This document shows positions 7,706-16,884 of a DNA stretch of 57,607 nucleotides, in pieces. Origin of the DNA: Corallococcus interemptor (GTDB taxonomy: Bacteria; Myxococcota; Myxococcia; Myxococcales; Myxococcaceae); the NCBI RefSeq assembly GCF_003668875.1, contig NZ_RAWM01000049.1, positions 1-57,607 on the forward strand, written 5' to 3'. Position 1 is the stretch's first letter. The number at the start of each line of letters is the position of its first letter. The position numbers and the translations under genes were made by a program. The notes under the pieces were generated by a model. It searched no databases. It had not been told where the DNA came from and saw nothing but the letters and a program-made list of their open reading frames with translations.

Positions 7706-9034
7706 ATGAACTCGAACCGGCTGAAGCTTCTCTTCTCTCGCGCGCTGCGGACCTCGCTCGCGACGCCGCTGGTGCTCGCGGGCTGCGGCACCGGCAGCAC
7801 GAACCTGAACGGCTATTCGGCCATCGAGTGCTCGTCCCAGGGGGTCCTCGCCATCGATGACCTGAGCATCCAGCCGGCACCGGACTCCGTCGAGCTGCGT
7901 CAGATCACGGGCTACGGCCGCGAGGGCCCGGTGTTCTACGAGACGCGTGGCTCCACGGGCCAGCCATGCGCGACCGCCAGCGACCCGGCCGCGTGTCAGA
8001 TCGCGCTGGAGGAGGCGCGCGCCGCCGAAGGCTTCCATGGCGCCTGCTTCGACATCTGCACGAGCTACTTCCTGGCGACGACGCGCGGCGACGAGGTGAA
8101 GACCTGGTCGTCACTCCAGGATCTCCGGGAGCTGCTGGGCAGCGTGGAGACAAGCCAGGACGCGGCGCTTCTGGCGTACGCCTCGGGCTATGCGCTGAGC
8201 TGCGGCAAGCTGGAAGAGGGCGCGGTGAAGCGGAACCTCGACGGGAGCTTCAACGTCGTGGGGACGAAGGGCTTCGCGTGCGGCGAGGGCAGCGATCTCA
8301 CGCAGCACGTCCTCCGGGTGTCCAGGGACGGCGAGGTCAGCGAGCTGGAGAATCACGTGCTGGAGCGCGGCAGCGGGTCCTGCGCCGTGGGCCGCCGGCC
8401 CGTGGGCCTGGAGGGCGTGACCGCGGGTGCTTGCGAGGACGCGCTGGGACACCACTTCGCCCGGACGGCGCACCTGGAGGCCGCGTCCATCCACGCGTTC
8501 CTGCGGCTTCGCGAGGAGCTGGCCCTGCATGGCGCGGAGGCCGGCCTCCAGGACGCGGCGCTCGCGAGCGCGATGGATGAGGTCCTGCACGCGGAGATGA
8601 CGGGCAGGCTCGCGCGGCGCTTCGGGGCCACGCCTCCGCCGCCCGCCGTCTCGGCCGTGCCGCCGCGTCCGCTGGCCGAGGTGGCGCTCGACAACGCCGT
8701 GGAGGGCTGCGTGCGCGAGACGTACGGCGCGCTGGTGGCCCACCACCAGGCCCTGCACGCGCGCGACGCCGAGGTGCGCGAGGCCATGGTGCGCATCGCC
8801 GAGGACGAGACGCGGCACGCGGGCCTGTCGTGGGACATCGACCGGTGGGTGTGCTCGCGGCTGTCCGCCCCGGAGCAGCAGGCGCTGCGCGAGGCCCGCA
8901 AGCGCGCGGTGGCCCTGCTGCGCGCGGAGGTCGCGGCGCCGGTGGACGCGGCGCTCGTCACGGAGGCCGGGCTGCCCACGCCGGAGGTGGCGCTGGCGCT
9001 GCTCGACACGCTGGAGCAGGAGCTCTGGGCCTGA
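7706..9034 (+). CDS. Lipoprotein with C-terminal ferritin-like di-iron domain
   Basis: This 442-residue protein begins with a lipoprotein signal ending in VLAGC (Cys around residue 27). A middle region of about 220 residues contains several Cys (PCATASDPAAC, GACFDICTSY, LSCGKLEEG, FACGEG) that could form disulfides outside the cytoplasm; I do not recognise this part. From about residue 250 a four-helix ferritin-like domain shows the di-iron pattern: AHLEAASIHAF, DEVLHAEM (ExxH), VEGCVRETYGAL and EDETRHAGLSWD (ExxH). A membrane-tethered di-iron protein outside the cytoplasm suggests iron or peroxide chemistry there, which is inference. The ATG at 7706 is preceded by GGGAGCAGG. Its stop directly abuts the stop of the next, convergent gene (TGATCA). 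Confidence 0.8.
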   Translation: MNSNRLKLLFSRALRTSLATPLVLAGCGTGSTNLNGYSAIECSSQGVLAIDDLSIQPAPDSVELRQITGYGREGPVFYETRGSTGQPCATASDPAACQIALEEARAAEGFHGACFDICTSYFLATTRGDEVKTWSSLQDLRELLGSVETSQDAALLAYASGYALSCGKLEEGAVKRNLDGSFNVVGTKGFACGEGSDLTQHVLRVSRDGEVSELENHVLERGSGSCAVGRRPVGLEGVTAGACEDALGHHFARTAHLEAASIHAFLRLREELALHGAEAGLQDAALASAMDEVLHAEMTGRLARRFGATPPPPAVSAVPPRPLAEVALDNAVEGCVRETYGALVAHHQALHARDAEVREAMVRIAEDETRHAGLSWDIDRWVCSRLSAPEQQALREARKRAVALLRAEVAAPVDAALVTEAGLPTPEVALALLDTLEQELWA

Positions 9035-9457
9035 TCACGTCGCCGGCTTGTTCCGGGCCGCGGCCTCGCGCGCGGCCTGGAGCGTGTCGTCCACCGCGGA
9101 CTCCACCGCGTCGCTGACCAGCTCCGGCGCGGAGGTGCGCCAGCGCGCGAGCGACGCTTCGTGCATCGCCTCCGGATCCTGGAGCCGCGCGTCCGTCTCC
9201 GGCGCCACCTCCGCGATGCAGTCCGGGCAAACCCCTTCGAGCGCCCGCGACCACACCTCCATGTGGGTGGTGATCAGCACGCCCTCCATGGCCAGGGCCT
9301 CGCGCAGCCCGCGTTGCCCCGCGCCGCGCATCTGCGCGCCGTGCACGCGGTCCAGCATCGTCCGCATCCAGGCGGCCACCGCCTCGGGTTTCGGGCAGGT
9401 CTGCCTGCCACATACCCGGCACGTCGTCTGCCAGGGCTGCCCTTCCATCGGATTCAT
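9035..9457 (-). CDS. Small hypothetical protein with CxxC-type zinc-ribbon-like motifs
   Basis: This 140-residue protein carries CRVCGRQTC near the N-terminus (residues ~12-20) and VCPDC in the middle. Together they could make one zinc site of two CxxC knuckles. The rest is helical and acidic, ending with Ala-rich helices. I do not recognise a family. The ATG at 9457 was chosen because AGGAGA lies about 9 bases upstream; a GTG 18 bp earlier has no such site. It has no signal peptide and is probably cytosolic. It stands alone on its strand, convergent with the ferritin-like lipoprotein at zero spacing and divergent from a GNAT gene. Confidence 0.7.
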   Translation of the reverse strand: MNPMEGQPWQTTCRVCGRQTCPKPEAVAAWMRTMLDRVHGAQMRGAGQRGLREALAMEGVLITTHMEVWSRALEGVCPDCIAEVAPETDARLQDPEAMHEASLARWRTSAPELVSDAVESAVDDTLQAAREAAARNKPAT

Positions 9458-9585
9458 CGCGGCGTCTCCTCGCACCCGGGTCGCGCCCTCGCTTTAGCAG
9501 GGCCCCTGCCCTGTGGCACGTAGACGCGGACATCAGCGATTGCCGAGAATCCAACTCCTTGACCCAGCTGTCTGGAGGCACGCCC

Positions 9586-10389
9586 ATGTCCCGAGCCGAG
9601 ATCGACGAATCGCATGCGCAGTTCCGTGGAGCCTGGAGGCTCATGACGCTGGGCCTGCCGCGCGGCGAGGTCGTGGAGCGGGCGGACGTGTTCATCACCG
9701 CGGGCCATGTCACGTGGTCGCTGATGAACATGTCGTTCCTCAACCGGCCCGCCCGGACGGAGGCGGAGCTGCTGCGCGCGGTGGACTCGGCCGCGAGCTA
9801 CTACGCCCAGGGGCCGCACGGGTGGGCCTTCACGCTGACGCCAGAGTGGCTGGCGCCGGAGCTGCGCGAGCGGGCGGACGCGCTGTTCGCCTCGCGAGGG
9901 CTCAAGCCGGGCATGGCCACGACGGGCATGGTGGCGGACCGGTTGGTGGAGCCGGTGCGTCCCCTGCCGCCGCTCGACCTGCGGCCGGTGCGGGACACCT
10001 GGGGCTACAACGCCGTCGCGGACGTGAACGCCGCCAGCTACGACACGCCCCAGGAGCTGGGACGCGAGGCCCTGGCCGCCCCCGGCATCTACGGCCCGGA
10101 GAGCCGGGCCTTCGTCGGCTGCCACGACGGAGCGCCGTCGACGTCCACGGTGGCGCTGCGCGTGGATGGCATCGTCTACATCGCGCTCGTGGCGACGCTC
10201 GCGGAGCACCGCCGCAAGAGCGCCGCGGAGACGGTGCTCCGGCGCGCGCTGGAGGAGGCGAAGCAGGCGTGGGGGCTGGAGCGCACGGTGCTGCACGCCA
10301 CCGAGGCCGGCGCGCCCGTCTACCGCCGCATGGGCTACCGGGACGTCGCTCCGTTCGTCTCGTACTTCGCCCCCGCGAAGGGAGCGTGA
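9586..10389 (+). CDS. GNAT-family N-acetyltransferase-like protein
   Basis: This 267-residue protein has a helical N-terminal half (~150 residues) of unknown type. The C-terminal GNAT fold has the acetyl-CoA binding strand and loop YIALVATLAEHRRKSAAETVLRRAL, and ends with VYRRMGYRDVAPFVSYF, the typical 'Y-x-x-x-G-[FY]' strand. The Q/R-x-x-G-x-G/A loop is degenerate here (HRRKSAA), though R and A are kept. The ATG at 9586 has GGAGG about 9 bases upstream and is preferred to the TTG at 9559. The N-terminal half resembles GNAT proteins in which the donor-site domain is duplicated and decayed, but that is speculation. A strong hairpin follows the gene. Substrate unknown. Confidence 0.75.
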   Translation: MSRAEIDESHAQFRGAWRLMTLGLPRGEVVERADVFITAGHVTWSLMNMSFLNRPARTEAELLRAVDSAASYYAQGPHGWAFTLTPEWLAPELRERADALFASRGLKPGMATTGMVADRLVEPVRPLPPLDLRPVRDTWGYNAVADVNAASYDTPQELGREALAAPGIYGPESRAFVGCHDGAPSTSTVALRVDGIVYIALVATLAEHRRKSAAETVLRRALEEAKQAWGLERTVLHATEAGAPVYRRMGYRDVAPFVSYFAPAKGA

Positions 10390-10397
10390 GGCCAGGC

Positions 10398-10424
10398 GGT
10401 GCTCCCGTGCTGGACGGGGGCACC
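10398..10424 (+). terminator. Strong hairpin, likely terminator of the GNAT gene
   Basis: GGTGCTCCCGT (10398-10408) pairs with ACGGGGGCACC (10414-10424) across a GCTGG loop. This is an 11-bp stem with one G-T pair, 9 bp downstream of the stop codon. No T-tract follows, as is common in such GC-rich genomes. Confidence 0.6.
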
Positions 10425-10450
10425 GGGGTCCGTGAACAATCCGCGCCCCG

Positions 10451-11516
10451 ATGAAGCCCCCCACAGCCCCTGCTCACACCGAGCCACGCGCCCCGGGTCC
10501 GCGCGTGGCGTGGGCCGTCGTGGGGGGCGCGCTCGGGCTGACGTGCCTGTTCTTCTACCGGGCCGTCTTCAGCGCGCAGGTCTTCACCGGGCGGGACATG
10601 CTGCTCGTCTACGCCCCGCTGCGCCGCTACTGGGCGGGGCGCGTGGCGTCGGGCGGGTTCCCGGGCTGGTACCCCTTCGACGGCCTGGGGCAGTCCTTCC
10701 CGGGAATGATGCTGTCCGCCGCGTTCCATCCCTCGCAGTGGCTGGGGCTGGTGCTGTCCACCGGCACGGCGATGAAGCTCACCGTGCTGGCGTGCCCGCC
10801 GCTCGCGCTCGTGGGTACGTACGCGCTCCTGCGCCTGTACGCGGTGCCCCGGGCCGGCGCGTTCTTCGCGGGCGTCGCGTTCGCGTTCAGCGGCTACATG
10901 GTGAGCCTCACCAGCAGCCTCGCGTACCTGATGGCGGGCGCCACCCTGCCCTTCTGCCTGTGGGCCGCGGTCCGCTTCCTGCGTGAAGCCACGCCTGTCC
11001 GCGCCGCTGTCGCCGCTCTGGGCCTGGCCGGCGTGCTCCTGGCGGGAGACACGTGGGCCTATGCGTTCGCGAACGTGTTCGTGCTGTTCCTCGCGCTGAC
11101 GGAAGAAGGGCCGCGCGCGGCGCTCGTGCGGCGAGGGTTGGGACTCGTGGCCCTGGGCGCCTGTCCCTGGCCTCGCCTCCGTGGGTGACGCACCCCTGGA
11201 AGGCGTCGTCCGCGTCGAACAGGACGTGCCCGAATCCCTCATCGTGCAGGTGGACCCTTCCGAGGATGCGGTGCTGCTGATCAACGACGCGTGGCAGCCC
11301 GGATGGACGGCGCTCCTCGACGGTGCGCCCACGCACCTGCTCCCCGCGAACGCGTTGGTGCGCGCCGTGCCCACGCCCCGTGGCACCCACCGCGTCGAGC
11401 TGCGCTACCACGCACCGGGCTTGATGCCGGGTGTCTGGCTCTGTGCGGCGACCTGCCTGGGACTCGCCGTGACGGAGCTCCTGCGCCGCCGCCGGTCTCC
11501 CCGGAAAACCGGCTGA
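10451..11516 (+). pseudogene. YfhO-family multi-spanning membrane protein, internally deleted and frameshifted remnant
   Basis: Bases 10451-11188 encode the N-terminal ~245 residues of a YfhO-type membrane protein. They include a first transmembrane helix, a luminal loop FTGRDMLLVYAPLRRYW...DGLGQSFPG and further helices, and end in the nonsense tail ACPWPRLRG-stop. A second frame (from about 11151, readable to 11516) carries the C-terminal signature: LLINDAWQPGWTALLDG, HRVELRYHAPG, a last transmembrane segment and an Arg-rich tail. Family members are usually around 750-850 residues; here only ~355 are left in two frames. A deletion near 11140-11180 therefore removed the middle of the gene and shifted the frame. 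The role of the intact family in bacteria is membrane glycolipid/polymer assembly. The N-terminal piece may still be translated. Confidence 0.8.
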
Positions 11517-11646
11517 CCTCACGCGTCACCGCTCTTCAAGGGTCATCCACTCAACGCTGCGGGACTCCCACGGCGGGGCCCGGGGTTTGGACCGGCGCTC
11601 CCACTGCCTAGCTTGGTCAACCATCCCCCCACCCAGGATCTCCACC

Positions 11647-12900
11647 GTGGCGATTCCTCCTCGCACCGATGTGCATCGCTCCGTTCTCGCGCTGTTCGGC
11701 GCGCTCCTCTTCCTGACCTCCGCCTCCGCCCGCGCGCAGACCGCGCCCACGCCGCTGGAGGACAACCGCACCATCACGCTGGGCTACATCGGCATCGCGT
11801 ATGAGCTGGGCGGCATCATCGACCCCACGCTGCAACCCGGTGGCACCAGCAGCGCGCGTCCCAACTGGTTCACCTTCGCGCCGCACGCGTCCCAGGCCGG
11901 TGGCAAGGGCATGTACAGCGCGGCGCTCGCCCGGCACTTCATCAACTCGGCGCGGCTTCAGCCCTCGGTGTCGCTGACGGGCGCGCTGGACCGGCTGGGA
12001 CTGGGCGGCGTGGTGCGGCTGCGGGTGCAGGACCTGTCGCTCCAGCTCATCGCGCAGGGCCTGACGACCGACGCGGCCACGGCCCTCAGCGTGCTGACCA
12101 GCTCGCTCAACGTCGCGGCGCTCGGCGATACGCGCACGCTGCTGGCCACCGCGTCGCGCATGGGCGCGATGTACTGGAGCGCGCCGGGCGTGACGCCGCT
12201 CGACAAGGTGGAGGCCATCGTCATCACGCTGGAGCGCACGCTCCACGAGGGCAACCTCGCCATCTTCAACGACATCGGCGGTTCGGCGCGGCTGTACCTG
12301 GACTGGCGCGCGGCCGCCACCGGGCCCATCACGCCCTCGCGCGTGCTCACCGAGTTCACCCTGGTGGACGCCTACAACACGGAGGCGCAGCAGGCTTACA
12401 CCTGGGCCGTCGCGCACGCGGAGGACTCGCCGCGCCCCACGCGCATGGACCTCCTCTTCCCGGGCATGCACTGGAAGAGCCTGCTCATCGCCGCGTTCGC
12501 GCTCTACGAGGAGGCCCGGCTCGCGCCCACGCCCGCCCGGCGCGACGCGCTCATCGCCATGGGCACCAACTTCGTCGCGTGGCGTGAGCAGCGTGACCAG
12601 GCGCAGCCTGTCTTCACGCCCTCGGGCTCGCCCACCGACGAGGTGTCCCGCGCGGCCGTGCTCCAGGCGCTGACGCCCTTCCTGATGACGGACTTCGGCA
12701 CCGTGCGCTGGACCTACGCGGATTACGCGTATGCCCAGCCGGACCGCGACGGCAATCCCCTCACCTCCCCCCCGAGCGAGTACAGCTGGGCGGACTTCTG
12801 GGACCGGTGGAACGGCATCCTCTTCGCGTTCAACCAGGCCTACGCCCGGCCCACCGAGCTGTGGGTCATGCCTGAACCCCTGACGGATCCGCTGAACTGA
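11647..12900 (+). CDS. Secreted hypothetical protein
   Basis: This 417-residue protein starts at GTG 11647, with AGGA about 8 bases upstream. That start gives a clean Sec signal (VLALFGALLFLTSASARAQ, cleavage after ARA). The mature part is mixed alpha/beta with Trp/Tyr-rich stretches such as NWFTFAPHASQAGGKGMYSAALARHF (first 20 residues of it conserved-looking), LFPGMHWKSLL and YSWADFWDRWNG. I see no catalytic motif or family that I can name. Upstream lies the decayed YfhO gene, downstream a clear hairpin and then a histidine kinase. It is probably periplasmic or secreted; function unknown. Codon usage does not stand out from its neighbours. Confidence 0.72.
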   Translation: MAIPPRTDVHRSVLALFGALLFLTSASARAQTAPTPLEDNRTITLGYIGIAYELGGIIDPTLQPGGTSSARPNWFTFAPHASQAGGKGMYSAALARHFINSARLQPSVSLTGALDRLGLGGVVRLRVQDLSLQLIAQGLTTDAATALSVLTSSLNVAALGDTRTLLATASRMGAMYWSAPGVTPLDKVEAIVITLERTLHEGNLAIFNDIGGSARLYLDWRAAATGPITPSRVLTEFTLVDAYNTEAQQAYTWAVAHAEDSPRPTRMDLLFPGMHWKSLLIAAFALYEEARLAPTPARRDALIAMGTNFVAWREQRDQAQPVFTPSGSPTDEVSRAAVLQALTPFLMTDFGTVRWTYADYAYAQPDRDGNPLTSPPSEYSWADFWDRWNGILFAFNQAYARPTELWVMPEPLTDPLN

Positions 12901-12921
12901 CAGACGGCCTTGGATGACCCG

Positions 12922-12942
12922 CGCGCTCGCTTGACGAGCGCG
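12922..12942 (+). terminator. Hairpin terminator between secreted protein and histidine kinase
   Basis: CGCGCTCG (12922-12929) pairs with CGAGCGCG (12935-12942) across the loop CTTGA, giving 8 GC-rich pairs 21 bp after the stop codon. It would separate the transcription unit of the secreted protein from the kinase gene that starts 26 bp later. Confidence 0.65.
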
Positions 12943-12968
12943 GGGGCCCTGCGGGAGCGTGCAACCCG

Positions 12969-14564
12969 ATGAGTCCCCTCCCCGGTGGTCCGTTCGAACC
13001 CGCCCGCCACGCGTCCAAGGACGACGCGGCCGCACCCGGCCCGGCTGCCACGCGCACGCCGGGTGACGCGAACCAGCCGCCCGTCCCGGCCGACGAGGCC
13101 AGCATGTCCGCGCAGACCCGTTTGCAGGTCCTGCGGGAGATGATGGCCGAGGCGTTCCTCGCGCTCGACGCGCAGGGAACCATCCATGAGCTCAACCACC
13201 GCGCCGCGTCCCTGCTGGGCCTGCCGTATGGCTCCTGCGAGGGCCTGACGCCGTGGGCGGCGCAGCCCATGCTGGCCGGCACCACGCTGCACGAGCGGCT
13301 GCTGGACGCGCTCACCACGCGCGAGCCGGCGCGGTTCCTGTCCGAGCTGCCGTCGGGCGTCTGGCTGGAGCTGTCCGTGCGGCCGGTGGGCGGTGAGATG
13401 TGGGTGCTGGCCACGGACATCACGCGCCGGCAGCGCGCGGAGACGGAGGTCGCGCGCACCGAGGAGCGCTTCCGCCAGCTGGGCGAGCGGTTCCAGGTGG
13501 CGCTCGAGTCCGCGCAGATGGCGGTCTGGGAGACGAACCTCGTCACCGGGCAGGTGTTCCGCTCCGAGGGCCATGACCGGCTCTACGGCTATCCGCAGCC
13601 GTTGGAGGAGTGGACGCACGAGCGGTTCCTGGCGTCGCTGCATCCGGACGACCGGCCCGCGGTGGAAGCGCAGGTGACGGCCATCTTCCACAACGACGTG
13701 CTGTCGTACTCCTCCACCTTCCGCACGCACTGGCCGGACAACACCTGGCACTGGCTCAACAGCCGCTCGCGCGTCATCCGCGACGCGAACGGCAAGGTGA
13801 TGGTGGTGCGTGGCGCCATCCTGGACATCACCGCGCTGAAGGAGACGGAAGAGGCGTTGCAGGAGGCGGTGCGCACGCGCGACGACTTCCTGTCGGTGGC
13901 CAGCCACGAGCTGCGCACGCCGCTCACGTCGCTGCGCCTGCAGGTGGACCTGCTGCGGCGCATGGCCGAGGGCAAGGAGCCGGAGTCCGTCGGATCGGAC
14001 AAGGTGAAGGCCCGGCTGGACGCGGCGGACCGGCAGCTCAGGCGGCTGGCGTCGCTCCTGGACAACCTGCTGGACGTCAGCCGCATCCGCACGGGCAAGC
14101 TGGACTTCGAGCTGGCGCGCGGAGACCTGGCGCCGATGGTGCAGGACCTGGTGGCGCGCTTCGGTGACGAGGCGAAGCAGGCCGGGGTGGAGCTGGACGC
14201 GCGCGTGGAGGGGCCGGCGCCGTGCCGGTTCGACAAGCTCCGGATGGAGCAGGTGGTGAGCAACCTCATCTCCAACGCGCTCCGCTACGGCCAGGGCACG
14301 CCGGTGCACGTGGCGCTGCGCTGTCACGACGGGCAGCTGCGGCTGACCGTGCGCGACGGAGGCCCGGGAGTCCCCAAGGCCGAACGCGAGCGCATCTTCC
14401 AGCGCTTCGCCCAGGTGCAGGGCTCCGCGCGCACGGGAGGCCTGGGGCTGGGGCTGTACATCGTGGAGCAGATATTGGAAGCCCACGGCGGACGCGTCTG
14501 GGTGGAGGACGCGCCAGGGGGTGGCGCCGCGTTCGTGGTGACGCTGCCAATGGAAGGCGCGTAG
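12969..14564 (+). CDS. Soluble PAS-domain sensor histidine kinase
   Basis: This 531-residue cytosolic kinase has no transmembrane segment. A first PAS-like domain spans ~51-150 (AFLALDAQGTIHELNHRAASLLG). A second PAS/PAC spans ~165-297 (QMAVWETNLVTGQVFRSEG, LHPDDRPAVEAQV, RGAILDITALKE). The HisKA dimerisation helix carries the phospho-acceptor His313 in SVASHELRTPLTSL. The HATPase domain shows the N box (LISNALRYG), G1 (VRDGGPGV), F box (FQRFAQ) and G2 (GLGLGLYIVEQI). All catalytic boxes look intact. The ATG at 12969 has GGGAG about 13 bases upstream. No response regulator is adjacent, so it is an orphan kinase. The signal is presumably cytosolic. Confidence 0.93.
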   Translation: MSPLPGGPFEPARHASKDDAAAPGPAATRTPGDANQPPVPADEASMSAQTRLQVLREMMAEAFLALDAQGTIHELNHRAASLLGLPYGSCEGLTPWAAQPMLAGTTLHERLLDALTTREPARFLSELPSGVWLELSVRPVGGEMWVLATDITRRQRAETEVARTEERFRQLGERFQVALESAQMAVWETNLVTGQVFRSEGHDRLYGYPQPLEEWTHERFLASLHPDDRPAVEAQVTAIFHNDVLSYSSTFRTHWPDNTWHWLNSRSRVIRDANGKVMVVRGAILDITALKETEEALQEAVRTRDDFLSVASHELRTPLTSLRLQVDLLRRMAEGKEPESVGSDKVKARLDAADRQLRRLASLLDNLLDVSRIRTGKLDFELARGDLAPMVQDLVARFGDEAKQAGVELDARVEGPAPCRFDKLRMEQVVSNLISNALRYGQGTPVHVALRCHDGQLRLTVRDGGPGVPKAERERIFQRFAQVQGSARTGGLGLGLYIVEQILEAHGGRVWVEDAPGGGAAFVVTLPMEGA

Positions 14565-14572
14565 GCGCAGCT

Positions 14573-16840
14573 TCAGCGCGTGTAAGGCTTTGCATCCCCC
14601 TGCGCGGGACGCACGGATTGGATGACGTGCACGCCGGCCCGAGTCAGTTCCACGGGCACACGCAGGAGCCCGTCCGCCCCCGCCATCTGCTCCCGGATAA
14701 AGAGCGTGTAGTGCCCCAGGGGAAGATGGCTGAAGTGGAAGACCGCTCCCAACATGAACGAGGGGATGGAGGGGTCATCATCGTCGTCTTCCGAATGGAA
14801 ACCGGCCCTGATGAGCGCATCCAAGGCTTCGGGCGACTGGGGCCACGGAACGTCTCCTGGCAGCAGGAACGCGGAGACGAACTCGCGAGACGCCTCGACG
14901 CTCACCTTCAGAGCGGCAGGGCCTTGCCGAGGCGTGGGCGCCCATGCGTGCTCCGATCCGGGCTTGAGGCGGAGCCGCGTGGGGGAAAAGGCCACCGGAG
15001 GCGAATGGGGCACACCCCGGACGTTCAGGAGGCCCACGTCGGGATGCACGATGCACTCGCGGTCTCCCGGAATCCTCAGGGTGAAGTGGCCCGACCAGTC
15101 CGTTCCGGAGAACGCCCGGAACCCACCTTCGCAACGGACGTCCACACTCACCGCCGCCAACGGAACCCGAGCGCCGTCCGTCATGGAGCCGTGCAGTTCC
15201 GCGCTGGAAACGAGCCGCAAGCGCACGGCCACTTCATCGGGTTCGAGCGCATGGAGCACGGTGCCGTGCTTCTTCGCGTCCACGCGCAGGAACTGACGCC
15301 TGCCTGGCACGTGCTCGAATTGGAAACGCCCCTCTGCGTCAGTCCTTGTCGTCCTCGGATGACGTGGACCGTGTCCCTCCAGGTCGAACACCTCCATGAG
15401 TTCGACCTGTTGATCTTTCATGCCCGTGCGGCCGTCGCTCGCGAAGAGGCGTCCCTGCACCGTGCGGCCCACGTCGAGCAAGGCGTCCGGGGCCTGGCGT
15501 AATTCTCCGTCCTCCCCTTGCGCACGCACGAGGGCGGGAGCGAATCCAACAACGTTGATGATCCATTGATAGACATGGGTCATCGGAACGGACTGCACGT
15601 ACTCCCCCTGCGGATTGTTCGCTGAGTGGCCGTCGACCTGGAAATACCCCACGGGCTGTCCATCCGGACGTACGACGCGGCCTTTCAAACCACCAATGAT
15701 GTCGCGGAACACCACCGCTTCGCCGGTTCCCGTATGGAACGGGCCCCTCGCCTCTGGGCCCGGGGAGTATTCCCTCTCTTCCCAGGTCAGGAAGGCCAGA
15801 GGCTTGAAGACGTGCGGAATGGCGAAGGAGCCGTCCGGTCCCACGACGCTCTTGCACTTGCCACTCAGGCCCGCGGCCTCCGGATCCTCACCTGGAATCC
15901 ACGCGATCACCGCGCCGTGATCGAAAGCCTTCCCGTGGGTGTCCACGGCCCGTCCTCGCCAGGGTCCCGTGTCTCGAAGGCCTTCGAAGCTCACCGTCGC
16001 TTCCGCCTGCTGCTCCGGAAGGACCTGGACCTCGATGGTGCGGGTCCATTCACAGCCGGGCACGGGCTCGTATTCGCCAGAGACGAGGTAGCGCCCGGCG
16101 CGAAGCTTCTGGAAGACAGTGGCTTCTTCCGCCCGCTCCGGGAACCGCTCGAAGTGGCGCCGCTCCTCCTCCACCGAGGAGATGGAGGTGGCCCGTGCGG
16201 ACACGGGCCGGCCATCGGGTCCGCGCACCTGGATCCGCAGCGAGCCGAGCCCGCCCATCACCACCGTCAATTCGGGCTGCGGCGTCTGGAGTTCCAGCCG
16301 CGTGGGACTCCATCCGTCCTTCTCCGCGAGGAGCTTCACGGCCCCGGCGGGCACACCGTCGATGCGAAAGCGTCCTTCGTCATCGCTCTCGGCACTCAGT
16401 GACACGTCCTCGTCCGTGGAGGGAGTCACCTGGATCACGGCCCCCGCGACAGGCTGCCCCTTCAGATCCACCACGCGCCCCACGAATGCCGCCGCCCGCT
16501 CCAGCGTCACATCCCAGCGGGCCTCCGCGCCGAAAGGGACGCGCGCATCCGTGCGGATCAGGCTCACGAAACCAGGGGCCTCTGCCTGGAGGACGTACCA
16601 GCCCGGCATCACCTGGAGCCGCGCCGTGCCCGTCACATCCGTGGTACCCCCTCTGGCGACGTTCGACCCGGAGTCCGCGCGGCGTGCCGCCAGGGACACG
16701 CCTGGAACCGGTTGGTTCGCCGCATCCACGACGCGGACGACTACTGGCACCTCCTCGACAGGCCATCGCTTCAGCACCGGGCGCGGAGCCTCCGCGCACG
16801 CGAGCACCACGGCCACGAGCCCCACCCAGCTCCATCGCAT
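14573..16840 (-). CDS. Lipoprotein with multiple carboxypeptidase-regulatory-like (Ig-fold) repeats
   Basis: This 755-residue protein has a lipobox signal (LVAVVLAC, Cys at ~residue 15). It is followed by tandem CarboxypepD-reg-like beta-sandwich units. Repeated motifs are VVDAANQPVPGVSLAAR, VVDLKGQPVAGAVIQV, DEGRFRIDGVPAG, VRGPDGRPVSA, VRPDGQPVGYFQVDG and DAEGRFQFEHVPG. The D-G-x-F-x-[IF]-x-x-V-P-x-G pattern is typical of these modules. Such proteins are common in myxobacterial envelopes and probably act as stalks or adhesion scaffolds; no catalytic domain is seen. An acidic EDDDDD stretch sits near the C-terminus. It converges on the histidine kinase gene with only 8 bp between stops. Confidence 0.85.
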   Translation of the reverse strand: MRWSWVGLVAVVLACAEAPRPVLKRWPVEEVPVVVRVVDAANQPVPGVSLAARRADSGSNVARGGTTDVTGTARLQVMPGWYVLQAEAPGFVSLIRTDARVPFGAEARWDVTLERAAAFVGRVVDLKGQPVAGAVIQVTPSTDEDVSLSAESDDEGRFRIDGVPAGAVKLLAEKDGWSPTRLELQTPQPELTVVMGGLGSLRIQVRGPDGRPVSARATSISSVEEERRHFERFPERAEEATVFQKLRAGRYLVSGEYEPVPGCEWTRTIEVQVLPEQQAEATVSFEGLRDTGPWRGRAVDTHGKAFDHGAVIAWIPGEDPEAAGLSGKCKSVVGPDGSFAIPHVFKPLAFLTWEEREYSPGPEARGPFHTGTGEAVVFRDIIGGLKGRVVRPDGQPVGYFQVDGHSANNPQGEYVQSVPMTHVYQWIINVVGFAPALVRAQGEDGELRQAPDALLDVGRTVQGRLFASDGRTGMKDQQVELMEVFDLEGHGPRHPRTTRTDAEGRFQFEHVPGRRQFLRVDAKKHGTVLHALEPDEVAVRLRLVSSAELHGSMTDGARVPLAAVSVDVRCEGGFRAFSGTDWSGHFTLRIPGDRECIVHPDVGLLNVRGVPHSPPVAFSPTRLRLKPGSEHAWAPTPRQGPAALKVSVEASREFVSAFLLPGDVPWPQSPEALDALIRAGFHSEDDDDDPSIPSFMLGAVFHFSHLPLGHYTLFIREQMAGADGLLRVPVELTRAGVHVIQSVRPAQGDAKPYTR

Positions 16841-16884
16841 GTGCGCAAGGCTAGCAGGCGCGCGCGCGAAAGCCAGACAGCCTC

